Source: Actinospica robiniae DSM 44927 (lineage in GTDB: Bacteria > Actinomycetota > Actinomycetes > Streptomycetales > Catenulisporaceae). From it: a stretch of DNA of 64,000 nt. Of this stretch, positions 53,770 through 64,000 are shown one piece after another. Numbering within the stretch: position 1 is the first letter of the stretch; every line of letters begins with the position of its first letter. A program made the translations under genes and the position numbers. The stretch covers positions 617,372 to 681,371 of the forward strand of contig NZ_KI632511.1 in assembly GCF_000504285.1 (NCBI RefSeq), given 5' to 3'. The notes beneath the pieces were generated by a model that did no database searches, was not told the origin of the DNA, and was given only the letters and a program-made list of their open reading frames with translations.

Positions 53770-54444
53770 TCAGTCGACGGAATCGAGAGCGGGTCCGAGA
53801 CGCGGCCCGAGGCCCGCCATCGTGATCGCAGAACTGATGACGTTCTCCACGTCGTGCTGCGACTGCTGGGCCTCATGGTGCACTTCGTACTGGATGACCA
53901 GTCCGTCGATCGCCGCGACGAGGAAGCGCACGAGCGCGGGCAACTCGACGCTCGGGGGTTCGGTCTCGTGTTCGAGGGCTGAGCGCAGGACCTCTTCGGT
54001 GCAGGCGGCGTAGCGGGTGTACTGCCAGGCGGCGAGCCACTCGAAGCCGGGGGTGCGGCGGCAGTAGATCATCAGTTCATACTGCATCAGCTGCAGCCCG
54101 TCGTCGCCCACCACGAAGGACCAGAAGGCGTGCACCGCGTCGGCGATCGCCGCGGCTAGGCCTCGTTCGGGCGTCACCGCGTCGCGCAGGATCTGCTCGA
54201 CCTGCTCGGTCACCGCACCGATGACCGCGGTCAGCAGTTCGTTCTTGTCGCGGAACGCGTAGTGCATCGCGGCCTGCGGCGCTCCCGCCTGCTCCGCGAT
54301 GCGGCGCGTGGTCGCGCGGTCCAGGCCCTCGCGGGACATGACCTCGATGGCGGCCCTCACGAACTGCTCGCGGCGCTCATCGACCTTGATCCGAGGCAGG
54401 CTCGCCACCTTCTTCCCAGGTCGGCGGCCGTTTTCCGCGGCCAC
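53770..54444 (-). CDS. TetR-family repressor of the amine operon (putative)
   Basis: A 224-residue TetR regulator. N-terminal helix-turn-helix: EQFVRAAIEVMSREGLDRAT then TRRIAEQAGAPQAAMHYAFR (about 25-70), followed by a helical ligand-binding domain. It is transcribed divergently from the amine oxidase operon across a 90-bp gap with several GTCAA/TTGAC half-sites, so it most likely represses that operon and responds to its substrate. Start GTG 54444 is used; GTG 54408 (VASLPRIKV) has a better RBS and is a real alternative. Confidence 0.88.
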   Translation of the reverse strand: MAAENGRRPGKKVASLPRIKVDERREQFVRAAIEVMSREGLDRATTRRIAEQAGAPQAAMHYAFRDKNELLTAVIGAVTEQVEQILRDAVTPERGLAAAIADAVHAFWSFVVGDDGLQLMQYELMIYCRRTPGFEWLAAWQYTRYAACTEEVLRSALEHETEPPSVELPALVRFLVAAIDGLVIQYEVHHEAQQSQHDVENVISSAITMAGLGPRLGPALDSVD

Positions 54445-54447
54445 CTC

Positions 54448-54463
54448 TTGACAGCTCCGTCAA
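54448..54463. promoter_or_regulatory. Operator-like inverted repeat in divergent promoter
   Basis: TTGAC-N6-GTCAA (54448-54463) is a perfect 5-bp-arm inverted repeat just upstream of the TetR gene; a further GTCAACTGAC lies at about 54493. Both are in the 90-bp gap between the TetR and amine oxidase genes, where TetR operators normally sit. Confidence 0.4.
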
Positions 54464-54513
54464 AGCATACTTCACTTGCGCAACCGACTGAGTCAACTGA
54501 CCAAGTCGATTGA

Positions 54514-56285
<1,772 letters not shown>

Positions 56286-56393
56286 CCACTCCACCACTCC
56301 GGCGCCGCGCCGCGGCGCGGACTCCCGCCCCCGGCCACGCGCCGGGGGCGGGACAGAACCTTGCGCTCGTGACTGAAGAAAGGGAGCTCACCC

Positions 56394-57785
56394 ATGACCG
56401 ATTCCTCGGCGCAGCCGGCGCTGCGCCGGGCGCTGTCGTTCACCGGCGCCTCCGCGATCTCCACCGGACTGGCTTTCGCCGCGATCAACTTCCTGGGCCT
56501 CGGGCAACTGCTGACTCATGTCAGCGGGCCGATGTCCTGGCTGGCCATCGTCGCCGGCGGGCTGATCCTGCTGGCCGTGCGATCCGTGTTCGCCGAGCTC
56601 AACGGCATGCATCCGACGGCAGCCGGCATCAGGCTGTGGCTCGCGCGCGCCATGCCGGACAAAGCGGCGCTGACCATCACGCTGACGTACATGGTGGCGA
56701 TCGTGCTGGTGATCGCCGCCGACGCGTACATCATCGGCGAGGCGCTCGCGTACGCCTTCGGCAACGGCCGGCTGATCGCGGTGGGATACGTCGCCGCGCT
56801 GCTCGGCCTTGCGACCTGGCTGAACCTGCGCGGGATCAAACTCGCCGGGGCTGCCGAGCGGATCGTGACCACCGTGGTGGTACTGGCCACGCTCGTGATC
56901 GGCATCATAGCGATCGCTCACCCCGGCCATCCGGCGCACCACGCCGCGCTCGGCGCGGGTTCCTCGAGCTCGCCGATCCAGGCCCTCGTGCTCGGGATCT
57001 TCGTCTACACCGGTTTCGAATGGGTCACCACCAACGCCGAGGAGGTCACCGAGCCGCGGATCATTCCGCGCGCGATGTTGGTGGCGGTGCTGGTGCTGGC
57101 CGTATCCCAGTCCGTTTTCGCGGTGGCGATGGGCGCCACGCTCGATGGTGCCTCGCTCGGCACCGCCTACCCGCAGCTCCTCGTCGCGCAGCAGGCCCTG
57201 GGCCACGCCGGGATGCTGGTGATGCTCGTCGTCACGGCGCTGACCGCGGTCAACACCTTCAACGGCGGATTCGTCACCCTCTCCCGGTTCATGTACGCCG
57301 TCGCCCGCGAGGGTAAGCTGCCCCGGCCGCTTACCCGGCTCAACGCACGGGCGGTGCCGGTCGTGCCGGTGTGGCTCCTCGGCGGCGCCTGCCTGGTGCT
57401 GGCCGCGGTCGTGGCCGCTACCGGCTCGTTCGCCGCCCTCGTCTCGCTGGCCGCGGCGCTGGAGATGGGCATCTATGCCGCCGCAGGTTACTGCGTGTGG
57501 AGGCTGCGCCGCCGGGAGCCCGAGGCGGCGCGCCCGTACCGTTTGCGCGGCGGCGTGCCGCTGGCAGCCGTGCTCACCGTGGTCTTCGCCCTCTTGGCGC
57601 TGCTCGCCTCCGTCAGCGTCGGCCCCGAGATCAGCGCCGTACCGCTGGCGCTGCTGCTGGGCTGCGCCGGCCTGGTCGCGATCTACGTGTGGACCTGTGT
57701 GCCGCGGCTCGAGCGACGCGAGGCCGAAGAGCTCGCGGCGCGTCGCGCGGCCCGTGCGGCGGCGCGGAAGGCGGCGCAGCGATGA
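56394..57785 (+). CDS. APC-family amino acid/amine permease
   Basis: A 463-residue permease with about 12 membrane helices. It opens with RRALSFTGASAISTGLAFAA, and has the helix-6-like FVYTGFEWVTTNAEEVTEPR and NGGFVTLSRFMYAVAREGKL seen in APC transporters. The C-terminus is a long Arg/Ala/Glu helix (RREAEELAARRAARAAARKA). GGGAG precedes ATG 56394; the stop overlaps the aldehyde dehydrogenase start (ATGA). It should import the amine oxidised by the first enzyme. Confidence 0.88.
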   Translation: MTDSSAQPALRRALSFTGASAISTGLAFAAINFLGLGQLLTHVSGPMSWLAIVAGGLILLAVRSVFAELNGMHPTAAGIRLWLARAMPDKAALTITLTYMVAIVLVIAADAYIIGEALAYAFGNGRLIAVGYVAALLGLATWLNLRGIKLAGAAERIVTTVVVLATLVIGIIAIAHPGHPAHHAALGAGSSSSPIQALVLGIFVYTGFEWVTTNAEEVTEPRIIPRAMLVAVLVLAVSQSVFAVAMGATLDGASLGTAYPQLLVAQQALGHAGMLVMLVVTALTAVNTFNGGFVTLSRFMYAVAREGKLPRPLTRLNARAVPVVPVWLLGGACLVLAAVVAATGSFAALVSLAAALEMGIYAAAGYCVWRLRRREPEAARPYRLRGGVPLAAVLTVVFALLALLASVSVGPEISAVPLALLLGCAGLVAIYVWTCVPRLERREAEELAARRAARAAARKAAQR

Positions 57786-59493
57786 ACGCAGGGGTCTTCG
57801 ATACCGCTGAAATCGACCGCGCGCTCGAGGAATTGCGGGGCTCGGCCGCCGTTTGGGCCGCGGTGGCGCTGCCTGAACGGATCGCCCTGCTCGAACGGAT
57901 GATGCCGCGGATCACGCGTCGGGCCCAGGACATGGTGGATGCGGCCGCGGCCGCGAAGGGCTACCCGCCGACCTCGCCGTGGGCCGCCGAGGACTGGGCC
58001 GGCGGGCCCTGGGCGATCGCGCAGAACATCAGCGCCCTGCTGCTCACGCTGCGACGTGTCGCCGAGGGGAAAGACCCGGTCCGCCCCGAAGCGGTGCGCC
58101 AACGAGCCGGACGCACCTGGGTCGAGGTCTTCCCGGCCACCGGCTGGGACAGGCTGCTGCTGTCCGGCTTCTCGGCGCAGGTCAGAATGCTGCCGGGCGT
58201 CACCACGCGGGCAGCCCGCGAGCGCGCCGCGGCGGCCTACTGCGGCAGCGCCCCGGAGCCGGGCGTCGCCGCAGTGCTCGGCGCGGGCAACGTGGCGGCG
58301 ATCACCGCGCTCGACATCCTCTACAAGCTTTACGGCGAGAACAAAGTCGTCGCGGCGAAGATGAACCCGGTCAACGCCTATCTGCGTCCGGCGTTCGAGG
58401 ATGTGTTCGGCGAATTCGTGGCCCATGGATGGCTGCGTTTCCTCGACGGCGGCGCGCCGGAAGGCGCCTACCTCGCCGCCCATCCGAGCGTCGGTTCGGT
58501 GCATGTGACCGGCAGCGAGCGCACCCACGACGCGATCGTCTGGGGAACCGACGTGCAGGCCGAGCGGCGCCGCGCCGCTGACCAGCCGCTCAACGACAAA
58601 CCACTGACCAGCGAGCTGGGCGGGGTCAGCCCCTGCATCGTGGTGCCCGGGCCCTGGAGCGAGGCCGACTTCCGGTTCCAAGCCGAGCACATCGCCACCA
58701 GCAAGATGAACAACTCCGGGCACAACTGCATCGCCACGCAGGTGCTCGTGCTCCCGGCCGAATGGCCCGGCAGCGACCGGCTGCTGGCCCATCTGCGTCG
58801 GGTCCTGCACGAACTGCCCGAACGCCCCGACTACTATCCCGGCGCGGCGCAGCGGCTCGAGCAGATCCGCGCCGCGCATCCAGAAGCGGAGGCGTGTGGC
58901 CCTGGGGCGAGCCGGCTCCTGGTGGACGATCTCGACCCGCATGCGGCGGGGGGCCTGCTGGCCGACGAGGTCTTCGCCAGCGCGCTCGCCGTGGTCCGCT
59001 TGCCGGGGTCCACGCCGCAGGCGTTCCTGGACGCCGCAGTCGACTTCGCCAACGACCGCCTGCCCGGAACACTCGGCGCGACGCTGCTCGTCCACCCCGT
59101 ACCGAGCGCGAGATGCCGACCGCGGTCACGGGCGCGATCGACCGGCTGCGCTACGGCACCCTCGGGGTCAATTGCTGGTCCGCCTTCGGGTTCCTCCTCG
59201 GATACACGCCGTGGGGTGCACATCCGGGCCACAGCCGGCAGCAGATCGGCAGTGGGATCGGGTTCGTGCACAACGCCTTCCTGCTCGAAGGGATCGAGAA
59301 GACGGTGTTGCGCGCCCCGTTCGCGCCGATGCCGCGCGGCTTCGTCGCCGGCTCGTCTTCCCTCTCTCCGCGCCCGCCCTACTTCGTGACCAACCGGACC
59401 GGGCTGCGCACCATCTCACGGCTCACCGCGTTCACAACGAAACCGAATCCACTGCGGCTGCCCGGAATTCTCGCCTCTGCGATACGCGGATAG
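57782..59493 (+). CDS. Aldehyde dehydrogenase-family protein, frameshifted near 59100
   Basis: Frame 1 from ATG 57782 encodes most of an atypical ~570-residue aldehyde dehydrogenase: VAAVLGAGNVAAITALDILY (Rossmann), VHVTGSERTHDAIVWG, LTSELGGVSPCIVVPGP (general-base Glu), MNNSGHNCIATQVLVLP (catalytic Cys). Around 59100 (CACCCCGTACC) a one-base deletion shifts the frame; the next frame continues REMPTAVTGAIDRLRYGTLG, VNCWSAFGFLLGYTPWGAHP to 59493. If the indel is real the C-terminal quarter is lost; if not, the enzyme is intact and oxidises the aldehyde made by the amine oxidase to an acid. Confidence 0.75.
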
Positions 59494-59521
59494 CCCCGAG
59501 CCCGAAAATGAAGGCCACACC

Positions 59522-61015
59522 ATGAATCTGTCGGACCTGCTCACACGCGCAGCCGCGGAACACGGCGCTAGTCCGGCGCTGCTGCTCGGCGATCGTGTAC
59601 TGACATACGGTCAACTGAACAGCCTGGCGGGCCGGGTCGCCGCGGCGCTCACCGAACGCGGCGTCGCTCCCGGCCACCGGATCGGGCTGATGCTGCCCAA
59701 TGTGCTGGAGTTCCCCGTCCTGTACTACGGCGCACTACGCGCCGGCGCGGTAGTCGTACCGATGAACCCGCTGCTCAAGCCACGGGAGATCGCGCACTAC
59801 GCAGGCGATTCGGGTATGAAGGTGCTTTTTGCCTTCGAGAGCGCCGAGACGTCTGCGCGGGCCGGCGTCGACGGCGTCGAGACTAGGGTGATCCCGGTAG
59901 CGCCGGGAAGCCTCGAGGCGCTCCTGGCCGATCACCCCGATGAAGCGCCTAACGTCCCCCGGCGTGCGGACGACCTCGCCGTCATCCTCTACACCTCCGG
60001 CACGACCGGGAAGCCCAAAGGCGCCATGCTCACGCACGCGAACATGACGGGCAGCGCCGAGACCGCACGCGCGCTCGTCCACTTGAGCGGGCAAGACGCA
60101 GTCCTGGGCGTCCTTCCGCTGTTCCACGTGTTCGGCCAGACCTGCGTCATGAACGCCGCCCTCCTGGCCGGCGCCCGCCTCGTCCTGCTCGCGCGCTTCC
60201 ACGCCGATGCGGTGCTGCAGACGATCCAGGACGAGCGTGTCAGCGTTTTCATGGGCGTCCCGACGATGTTCGCCGCCCTGCTCTCGGCCCTCCGGAACGG
60301 CAGCGCCCCCATCGAGCCGACGCCACTGCGCGCCTGCGTGTCGGGCGGAGCATCGCTGCCCGTGGAAATACTGCACGCGTTCGAGGCCGCGTTCGACTGC
60401 CTGGTGCTCGAGGGCTACGGGATGTCGGAGACTACCGCGGTAGCCAGCTTCAACCGCACCGACCGGGCCCGCAAGCCCGGCTCGGTCGGCATACCCGTCG
60501 GCGGAGTCGAGATGCGCCTGATCGACGTCAGCGACGGTGTCGGTGAAATATGCGTGCGCGGACACACCGTGATGGCGGGCTACTGGTCGCTGCCCGAAAC
60601 CACGGCGGAGACTCTGACGGACGGATGGCTGCGGACCGGCGATCTGGCCCGCATCGACGAAGACGGCTACTACTACATCGTGGACCGCAAGAAGGACATG
60701 ATCATCCGCGGCGGCTACAACGTCTACCCTCGAGAGATCGAGGAAGTCCTCTACGAGCACCCGGACGTGGTCGAGGCCGCGGTGGTCGGGATAGCGCACC
60801 CGGAACTCGGCGAAGAAGTGGCGGCCGCCGTAGTGCTACGGGCCGGAGCCTGCGCAAGCGAAGCGGAACTGCGGCAGTTCGTGCGCGACCGGGTGGCGCC
60901 CTACAAGTATCCGCGCGAGATCTGGCTGCGCGAGTCCCTGCCCAAGGGCCCGACGGGCAAGATCCTGAAACGGGAGATCAACTCCTCCGGGAAGGAAATG
61001 GCAGACCGTGTCTGA
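59522..61015 (+). CDS. Acyl-CoA synthetase (AMP-binding, long-chain type)
   Basis: A 497-residue adenylate-forming ligase: P-loop AVILYTSGTTGKPKGAMLTH (about 155-174), EGYGMSETTA, TGDLARIDEDGYYYIVDRKK with the hinge Asp/Arg, GGYNVYPREIEEVL, and the catalytic Lys in PKGPTGKILKREI near the C-terminus. It would activate the carboxylic acid formed by the preceding dehydrogenase to its CoA thioester for beta-oxidation. ATG 59522; the stop overlaps the next gene by 8 nt. Confidence 0.92.
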   Translation: MNLSDLLTRAAAEHGASPALLLGDRVLTYGQLNSLAGRVAAALTERGVAPGHRIGLMLPNVLEFPVLYYGALRAGAVVVPMNPLLKPREIAHYAGDSGMKVLFAFESAETSARAGVDGVETRVIPVAPGSLEALLADHPDEAPNVPRRADDLAVILYTSGTTGKPKGAMLTHANMTGSAETARALVHLSGQDAVLGVLPLFHVFGQTCVMNAALLAGARLVLLARFHADAVLQTIQDERVSVFMGVPTMFAALLSALRNGSAPIEPTPLRACVSGGASLPVEILHAFEAAFDCLVLEGYGMSETTAVASFNRTDRARKPGSVGIPVGGVEMRLIDVSDGVGEICVRGHTVMAGYWSLPETTAETLTDGWLRTGDLARIDEDGYYYIVDRKKDMIIRGGYNVYPREIEEVLYEHPDVVEAAVVGIAHPELGEEVAAAVVLRAGACASEAELRQFVRDRVAPYKYPREIWLRESLPKGPTGKILKREINSSGKEMADRV

Positions 61016-61595
61016 GGCATGGCACACAGAACTCCGCCGGGAACGCACCCGCTTCTTGGAGACCGTCAGCGAGCTGACGGATGACGAATTCGACCATGCG
61101 CCCACGCTGTGCGCCGACTGGGCACCCCGCGACGTCCTGGCCCACCTGATCGGCCTGGACGCGATGGCATCCCACTATCTCCGGCCATCGGCACTGTCGC
61201 TGAACCGGGGAAATGCGCGGATGGTCGCCCACGGCAGGACCCTGAGCCGTGAGCAGCTGACGAGCCTCGGGTGGAAAGCCGCAACTGCCCCCTCGGCCCA
61301 GGCCCGGGCGACGGCATGGCTGCTCACCGGCGACGCGGCGATGCACCATCAGGACGTCCTGCGCGGCTTGGGCCGCAACCGCGAGATCCCCGAGGCGGTC
61401 GCCCGCGCCCTGTTCCGCGAAGGGGTCATCTGGAGCTGGCCGTTCGGCCGCAAGCTCACCCGCTACCGCGTCATTCCCACCACACCCGGCGGCAGGCCAC
61501 GCGGCCGCGGCCGGCTCGTTCACGGCACCACCGAAGCGCTCAGCTTGTGGCTCGCCGGACGCGAAAGCGTCGCCGCCGAGCTCACGTTCGAGTAG
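61008..61595 (+). CDS. DinB-like maleylpyruvate isomerase-family protein
   Basis: A 195-residue protein with the mycothiol-dependent maleylpyruvate isomerase N-terminal (DinB-like four-helix) pattern: RFLETVSELTDDEFDHAPTL then CADWAPRDVLAHLIGLDAMA, and a later GDAAMHHQDVLRGLG with candidate metal-binding histidines (HLIG, MHHQD). Such proteins act on, or with, mycothiol; the substrate is unknown. The start GTG 61008 overlaps the ligase gene, so it is the last gene of the amine operon. It overlaps the convergent membrane-protein gene by 14 nt. Confidence 0.8.
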   Translation: MSEAWHTELRRERTRFLETVSELTDDEFDHAPTLCADWAPRDVLAHLIGLDAMASHYLRPSALSLNRGNARMVAHGRTLSREQLTSLGWKAATAPSAQARATAWLLTGDAAMHHQDVLRGLGRNREIPEAVARALFREGVIWSWPFGRKLTRYRVIPTTPGGRPRGRGRLVHGTTEALSLWLAGRESVAAELTFE

Positions 61596-62358
61596 GCCGG
61601 AGAGGGCTGAGCCGGACGCCGTAAATGCCCGCATCGGCCGCCTCGCCGGCGAGCCGGCGCAGCGTCACGATGTGCAGGGCGGAGACGAGTGGGACCGCCG
61701 TGGTCGGGATCAGCGCGAGTGGCAGCAGGGCTAGAGCCCGGGTCGAGGGCGTGACGAGGAGGTATTGGTGCGGGCCGATGCCGGCGAGGAACGCGATCGT
61801 CACCGCCACGACGAAGTCGAACAACCCGAGTAGGTTGAACCACACCGCGCTGCGGCGGCCCTCGCCACGGGCGAGCCTGCGGGCGAGGAACGGAGCCTCC
61901 AAGCCGATCGCGATGTCGCCGAGGCCTGCGGGCAGAGCGAACAAGGGCGGCAACTCGTGCAGCGCGGCGACGATCAGGAACACGCCCCCTGCGATGCGCA
62001 GGGTGTGCGGCACGGTCAGGCGGGCCGCTGTGCCAGGGGCGGACAGGGCACGGGCGACGGGCGGGATCCGCGTCGCTGCCAACGCCACGCCCATGGCGCC
62101 CGCGAAGGCCACCGGGAACCAGGGCACGGGCGACGGGTTCGGCGGATGTGGCCGGTACGAGCCCAGGTCCGCGAGCCGCGCGCTGGCCGCGACCCAGCCA
62201 CCCCACACCACGCCGCACGACGCGGCCATCGTGCCCGCCGCGCGTCCGCTCATTCCGGCCACGCGTCCGCCGCGGTAGAGCAGGACGCTCGTCATGAGCG
62301 GAATTCCGAGCGCCACCAGCAGGACGAGCGCACTGACATATCCCGGCAGGTCGACCAT
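61582..62358 (-). CDS. Multi-pass membrane protein of unknown function
   Basis: A 258-residue protein with about seven membrane helices (YVSALVLLVALGIPLMTSVL; WFPVAFAGAMGVALAATRIP; TLRIAGGVFLIVAALHELPP; FNLLGLFDFVVAVTIAFLAG; LALLPLALIPTTAVPLVSAL). Conserved-looking polar residues lie in HELPPLFALPAGLGDIAIG. No family is recognised with confidence. ATG 62358 was chosen because hydrophobic sequence starts there. It is divergent from a TetR gene, which may control it. Confidence 0.7.
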   Translation of the reverse strand: MVDLPGYVSALVLLVALGIPLMTSVLLYRGGRVAGMSGRAAGTMAASCGVVWGGWVAASARLADLGSYRPHPPNPSPVPWFPVAFAGAMGVALAATRIPPVARALSAPGTAARLTVPHTLRIAGGVFLIVAALHELPPLFALPAGLGDIAIGLEAPFLARRLARGEGRRSAVWFNLLGLFDFVVAVTIAFLAGIGPHQYLLVTPSTRALALLPLALIPTTAVPLVSALHIVTLRRLAGEAADAGIYGVRLSPLRPTRT

Positions 62359-62542
62359 GGAAGACCCCTTCCCTCCTCGTTCCACTGAACAAGGAATCTG
62401 TTTCCGAACACCTTGTTCGAGTATGGTGGGAGAGCCCTGGCATGCGTCAACACACAATCCGGGCCTGACGTGCGCTATCGAACGGAATCGGGAAACCGTT
62501 CGGTGCTCGGACGGGTTCTCGGCGGCGAAGGAGGCGGTCGTT

Positions 62543-63160
62543 GTGGCCGAGGACGATCGGAGGGTCCGGCGCACCCGGCGCGCCCTGCGGGAGGCGCTGA
62601 TCGGGCTGACCTTGGAGAAGGGATACGACCGCATCACCGTGCAGGAGATCCTGGACCGGGCCGACGTCGTGCGCTCGACCTTCTACGCGCACTACCGGGA
62701 CAAGGACTCGCTGCTGTTCAGCTGTTTCGATGACATGTTCGCCGAGCTCGCGAGCACCGTCCATGCCATGGCCCCGGGCGCCCCGTTGGCCGACCCGGCA
62801 CGGCCGGCCGAGATCATGTATCAGCATGCGAGTGAGAACCGACGGGTCTACCGCGCGATGTGCGGCCGGCAGGGCGGCGCGCACGTCTACCGCCATCTGC
62901 ACCGCCGCCTTACCGACCTGGTGCGCGAGCACCTGCGCCCGCACCTAGCGGCGGCCGGCTGTGAACTGCCCGCCGATCTGGTGGCCGACTACTACACCAA
63001 CGCTGCTCTCGGCATGCTGAGCTGGTGGGTCGACCACGACTTCCCGCACGACGCACGCTGGCTCGCCCAAGCGTGCCAGACCCTCGCCGTCCCCGGCCTG
63101 CTCGCAGCTCTGACGACAGGCGTCGGCGCCGAAGCTCCGCGCGCATCACTGCCCGCATAG
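62543..63160 (+). CDS. TetR-family transcriptional regulator
   Basis: A 205-residue TetR regulator with N-terminal helix-turn-helix: RRALREALIGLTLEKGYDRI then TVQEILDRADVVRSTFYAHY (about 10-50), and a C-terminal domain with HASENRRVYRAMCGRQGGAH and a YYTNAALGMLSWWVDHDFP segment typical of the TetR_C_33/DhaS-like group. GTG 62543 is preceded by GGAGG at 62530-62534. It is divergent from the membrane-protein gene at 62358, a typical repressor/target layout; the intervening 184 bp contain GAACAAGGAATCTGTTTCC-type sequences that could form the operator. Confidence 0.88.
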   Translation: MAEDDRRVRRTRRALREALIGLTLEKGYDRITVQEILDRADVVRSTFYAHYRDKDSLLFSCFDDMFAELASTVHAMAPGAPLADPARPAEIMYQHASENRRVYRAMCGRQGGAHVYRHLHRRLTDLVREHLRPHLAAAGCELPADLVADYYTNAALGMLSWWVDHDFPHDARWLAQACQTLAVPGLLAALTTGVGAEAPRASLPA

Positions 63161-63465
63161 TGCGGCCAGTTGTCGACCGTGTCCGAGTCCTGCCGGCTAT
63201 TACAGGGCTCGTGGATGGCAGGCCTGCCGAAGTCACCCCGCGGCGAGCATGAGATGACCCTCACCCAGCGCAGCCCAACCGCGTCGGCGGCCTGCGGTAG
63301 ACATGGATGCACGAGCCCGCTGGTCACGCCGACGGCCCTCCCGCGTTCCCCTGTGGCCAACGGTGTCAGAGAACGATAATGACGCCTACCGTGCACCCTG
63401 CGATCAGTGTATTGTTACCCCGCTCCACTGATGATCATACGAGGGAACCGGGAAGAGAGATCATT

Positions 63466-63921
63466 GTGAAGACTGCGAAGGTGCGCCTCGCGGCGTTCGG
63501 ACTCGCGGTGGCCGGCACGCTGAGCGCGGCGGTGGTCATGGCGTCGCCGTCCTACGCGGAAACCATCGGGGCCAACTCCTGCGAGGGCACCGGGTTCAAC
63601 GGGTACGGGGAAGTCGGCGGTTGCCTGTTCTACAACAGCAACAACGACGGGGCCTACTTCTTCTTCGACAAGAACATCCCCGACCTCGTCGACTACACCT
63701 TCAACCACCAGGGTGTGCCGCCGGCGGGATTGGGCCAGGGAGTGAAGAACAACGCGGCGAGCGCCTACAACAACTCCGATGCCTGCATGGAGATCTTCTT
63801 CAACAGCAACTACAAGGGGGCGTCCGAGATCCTTCCGCCGCACACCGGGACCAACAAGCTCGGCGTGACGTACAACAACGACGCGTCGGTCGAGTTCATC
63901 GCGCCTATCTACTGCGAGTAG
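63466..63921 (+). CDS. Secreted peptidase inhibitor I36-like protein
   Basis: A 151-residue secreted protein. Signal peptide MKTAKVRLAAFGLAVAGTLS to about residue 31 (SPSYA). The mature part has CEGTGFNGYGEVGGCLFYNS, then VKNNAASAYNNSDACMEIFF with NSNYKGASEILPP, and a final IYCE: the beta/gamma-crystallin-like, disulfide-bonded pattern of the I36 (SMI) metallopeptidase inhibitors and related actinomycete secreted proteins. GTG 63466 with GGGAAGAGA upstream. A terminator hairpin follows. Inhibition of a specific peptidase is not established. Confidence 0.82.
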   Translation: MKTAKVRLAAFGLAVAGTLSAAVVMASPSYAETIGANSCEGTGFNGYGEVGGCLFYNSNNDGAYFFFDKNIPDLVDYTFNHQGVPPAGLGQGVKNNAASAYNNSDACMEIFFNSNYKGASEILPPHTGTNKLGVTYNNDASVEFIAPIYCE

Positions 63922-63933
63922 CGCAGTTGCCGG

Positions 63934-63962
63934 GGTGCTCGGCGGCGATCTCGCCGCGCACC
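63934..63962 (+). terminator. Terminator-like hairpin after I36-like gene
   Basis: GGTGCTCGGCG (63934-63944) and CGCCGCGCACC (63952-63962) pair with one mismatch around a 7-nt loop, 12 nt after the stop codon. Confidence 0.55.
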
Positions 63963-64000
63963 CCGGGCCCGGGCCTCCGCTCGCCTCCGCGCGGTTCGCG

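Overview
The window comes from a high-GC actinomycete. Codons are strongly GC3-biased, GTG and TTG starts and 4-nt ATGA/GTGA start-stop overlaps are common, and it carries a SARP/BTAD regulator, a SpoIIE-type phosphatase with its own HATPase domain, a PASTA-less Ser/Thr kinase with WD40 repeats and a DinB/mycothiol-dependent isomerase-like protein. It looks like an accessory region: several coherent operons are separated by truncated genes, transposase remnants and repeated palindromic elements. I see no rRNA, tRNA or CRISPR array.

Region 1 (0.1-8.3 kb) looks like a biosynthesis and export locus for a small disulfide-rich peptide. In order it has a MauE/DoxX-like membrane redox protein, a membrane-anchored thioredoxin-like protein (CTHC), an ABC exporter, a small SARP-type regulator, a MacB/LolD-type ATPase, an S26 signal-peptidase-like protein, a 71-residue peptide with six cysteines ending in Cys-Cys, a strong hairpin and a large FtsX-like permease.

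Region 2 (8.3-15.9 kb) has a possible HhH-GPD-like hypothetical gene, a LacI regulator, a GAF/SpoIIE/HATPase phosphatase, a frameshifted small secreted protein and fragments of ABC transporters, an anti-sigma kinase and a transposase.

Region 3 (16.0-20.5 kb) is a tight three-gene unit: a 1032-residue membrane protein joining a GTPase-like domain to a NACHT NTPase, then phosphatidylserine decarboxylase and phosphatidylserine synthase. It resembles a STAND/NACHT conflict system coupled to phosphatidylethanolamine synthesis.

Region 4 (20.5-35.7 kb) is a patchwork: secreted proteins, an Imm21-like protein, a DHFR-family reductase, a kinase with a seven-blade WD40 propeller, an SGNH lipase, a membrane protein, a truncated lipase with IPT/TIG domains, a frameshifted secreted protein, and IS3, IS5-like and IS256 remnants.

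Region 5 (35.8-51.0 kb) holds three paralogous redox islands. Islands 1 and 2 (minus strand) each encode a single-pass anchored tail protein, a ferric-reductase-like diheme membrane protein, a NuoF-like flavoprotein and a [3Fe-4S]-type ferredoxin, translationally coupled in that order. Island 3 (plus strand) has the tail protein, an ApbE-type FMN transferase, a frameshifted ferric-reductase-like protein and a NuoF-like protein, but no ferredoxin. All three tail proteins end in ATSGGS. A CPA1 antiporter lies between islands 1 and 2, and an OmpR-type two-component pair and a phosphodiester glycosidase lie between islands 2 and 3. Similar 11-bp-phased GTTC repeats lie upstream of islands 1 and 2.

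Region 6 (51-64 kb) has a FUSC-like transporter, then a TetR-controlled amine-catabolism operon (flavin amine oxidase, SCP2-like protein, APC permease, frameshifted aldehyde dehydrogenase, acyl-CoA ligase, DinB-like isomerase), a second TetR gene divergent from a membrane protein, and a secreted I36-type peptidase inhibitor. Several genes carry apparent single-base frameshifts, mostly deletions, so base-level errors in the assembly should be considered before calling them pseudogenes.
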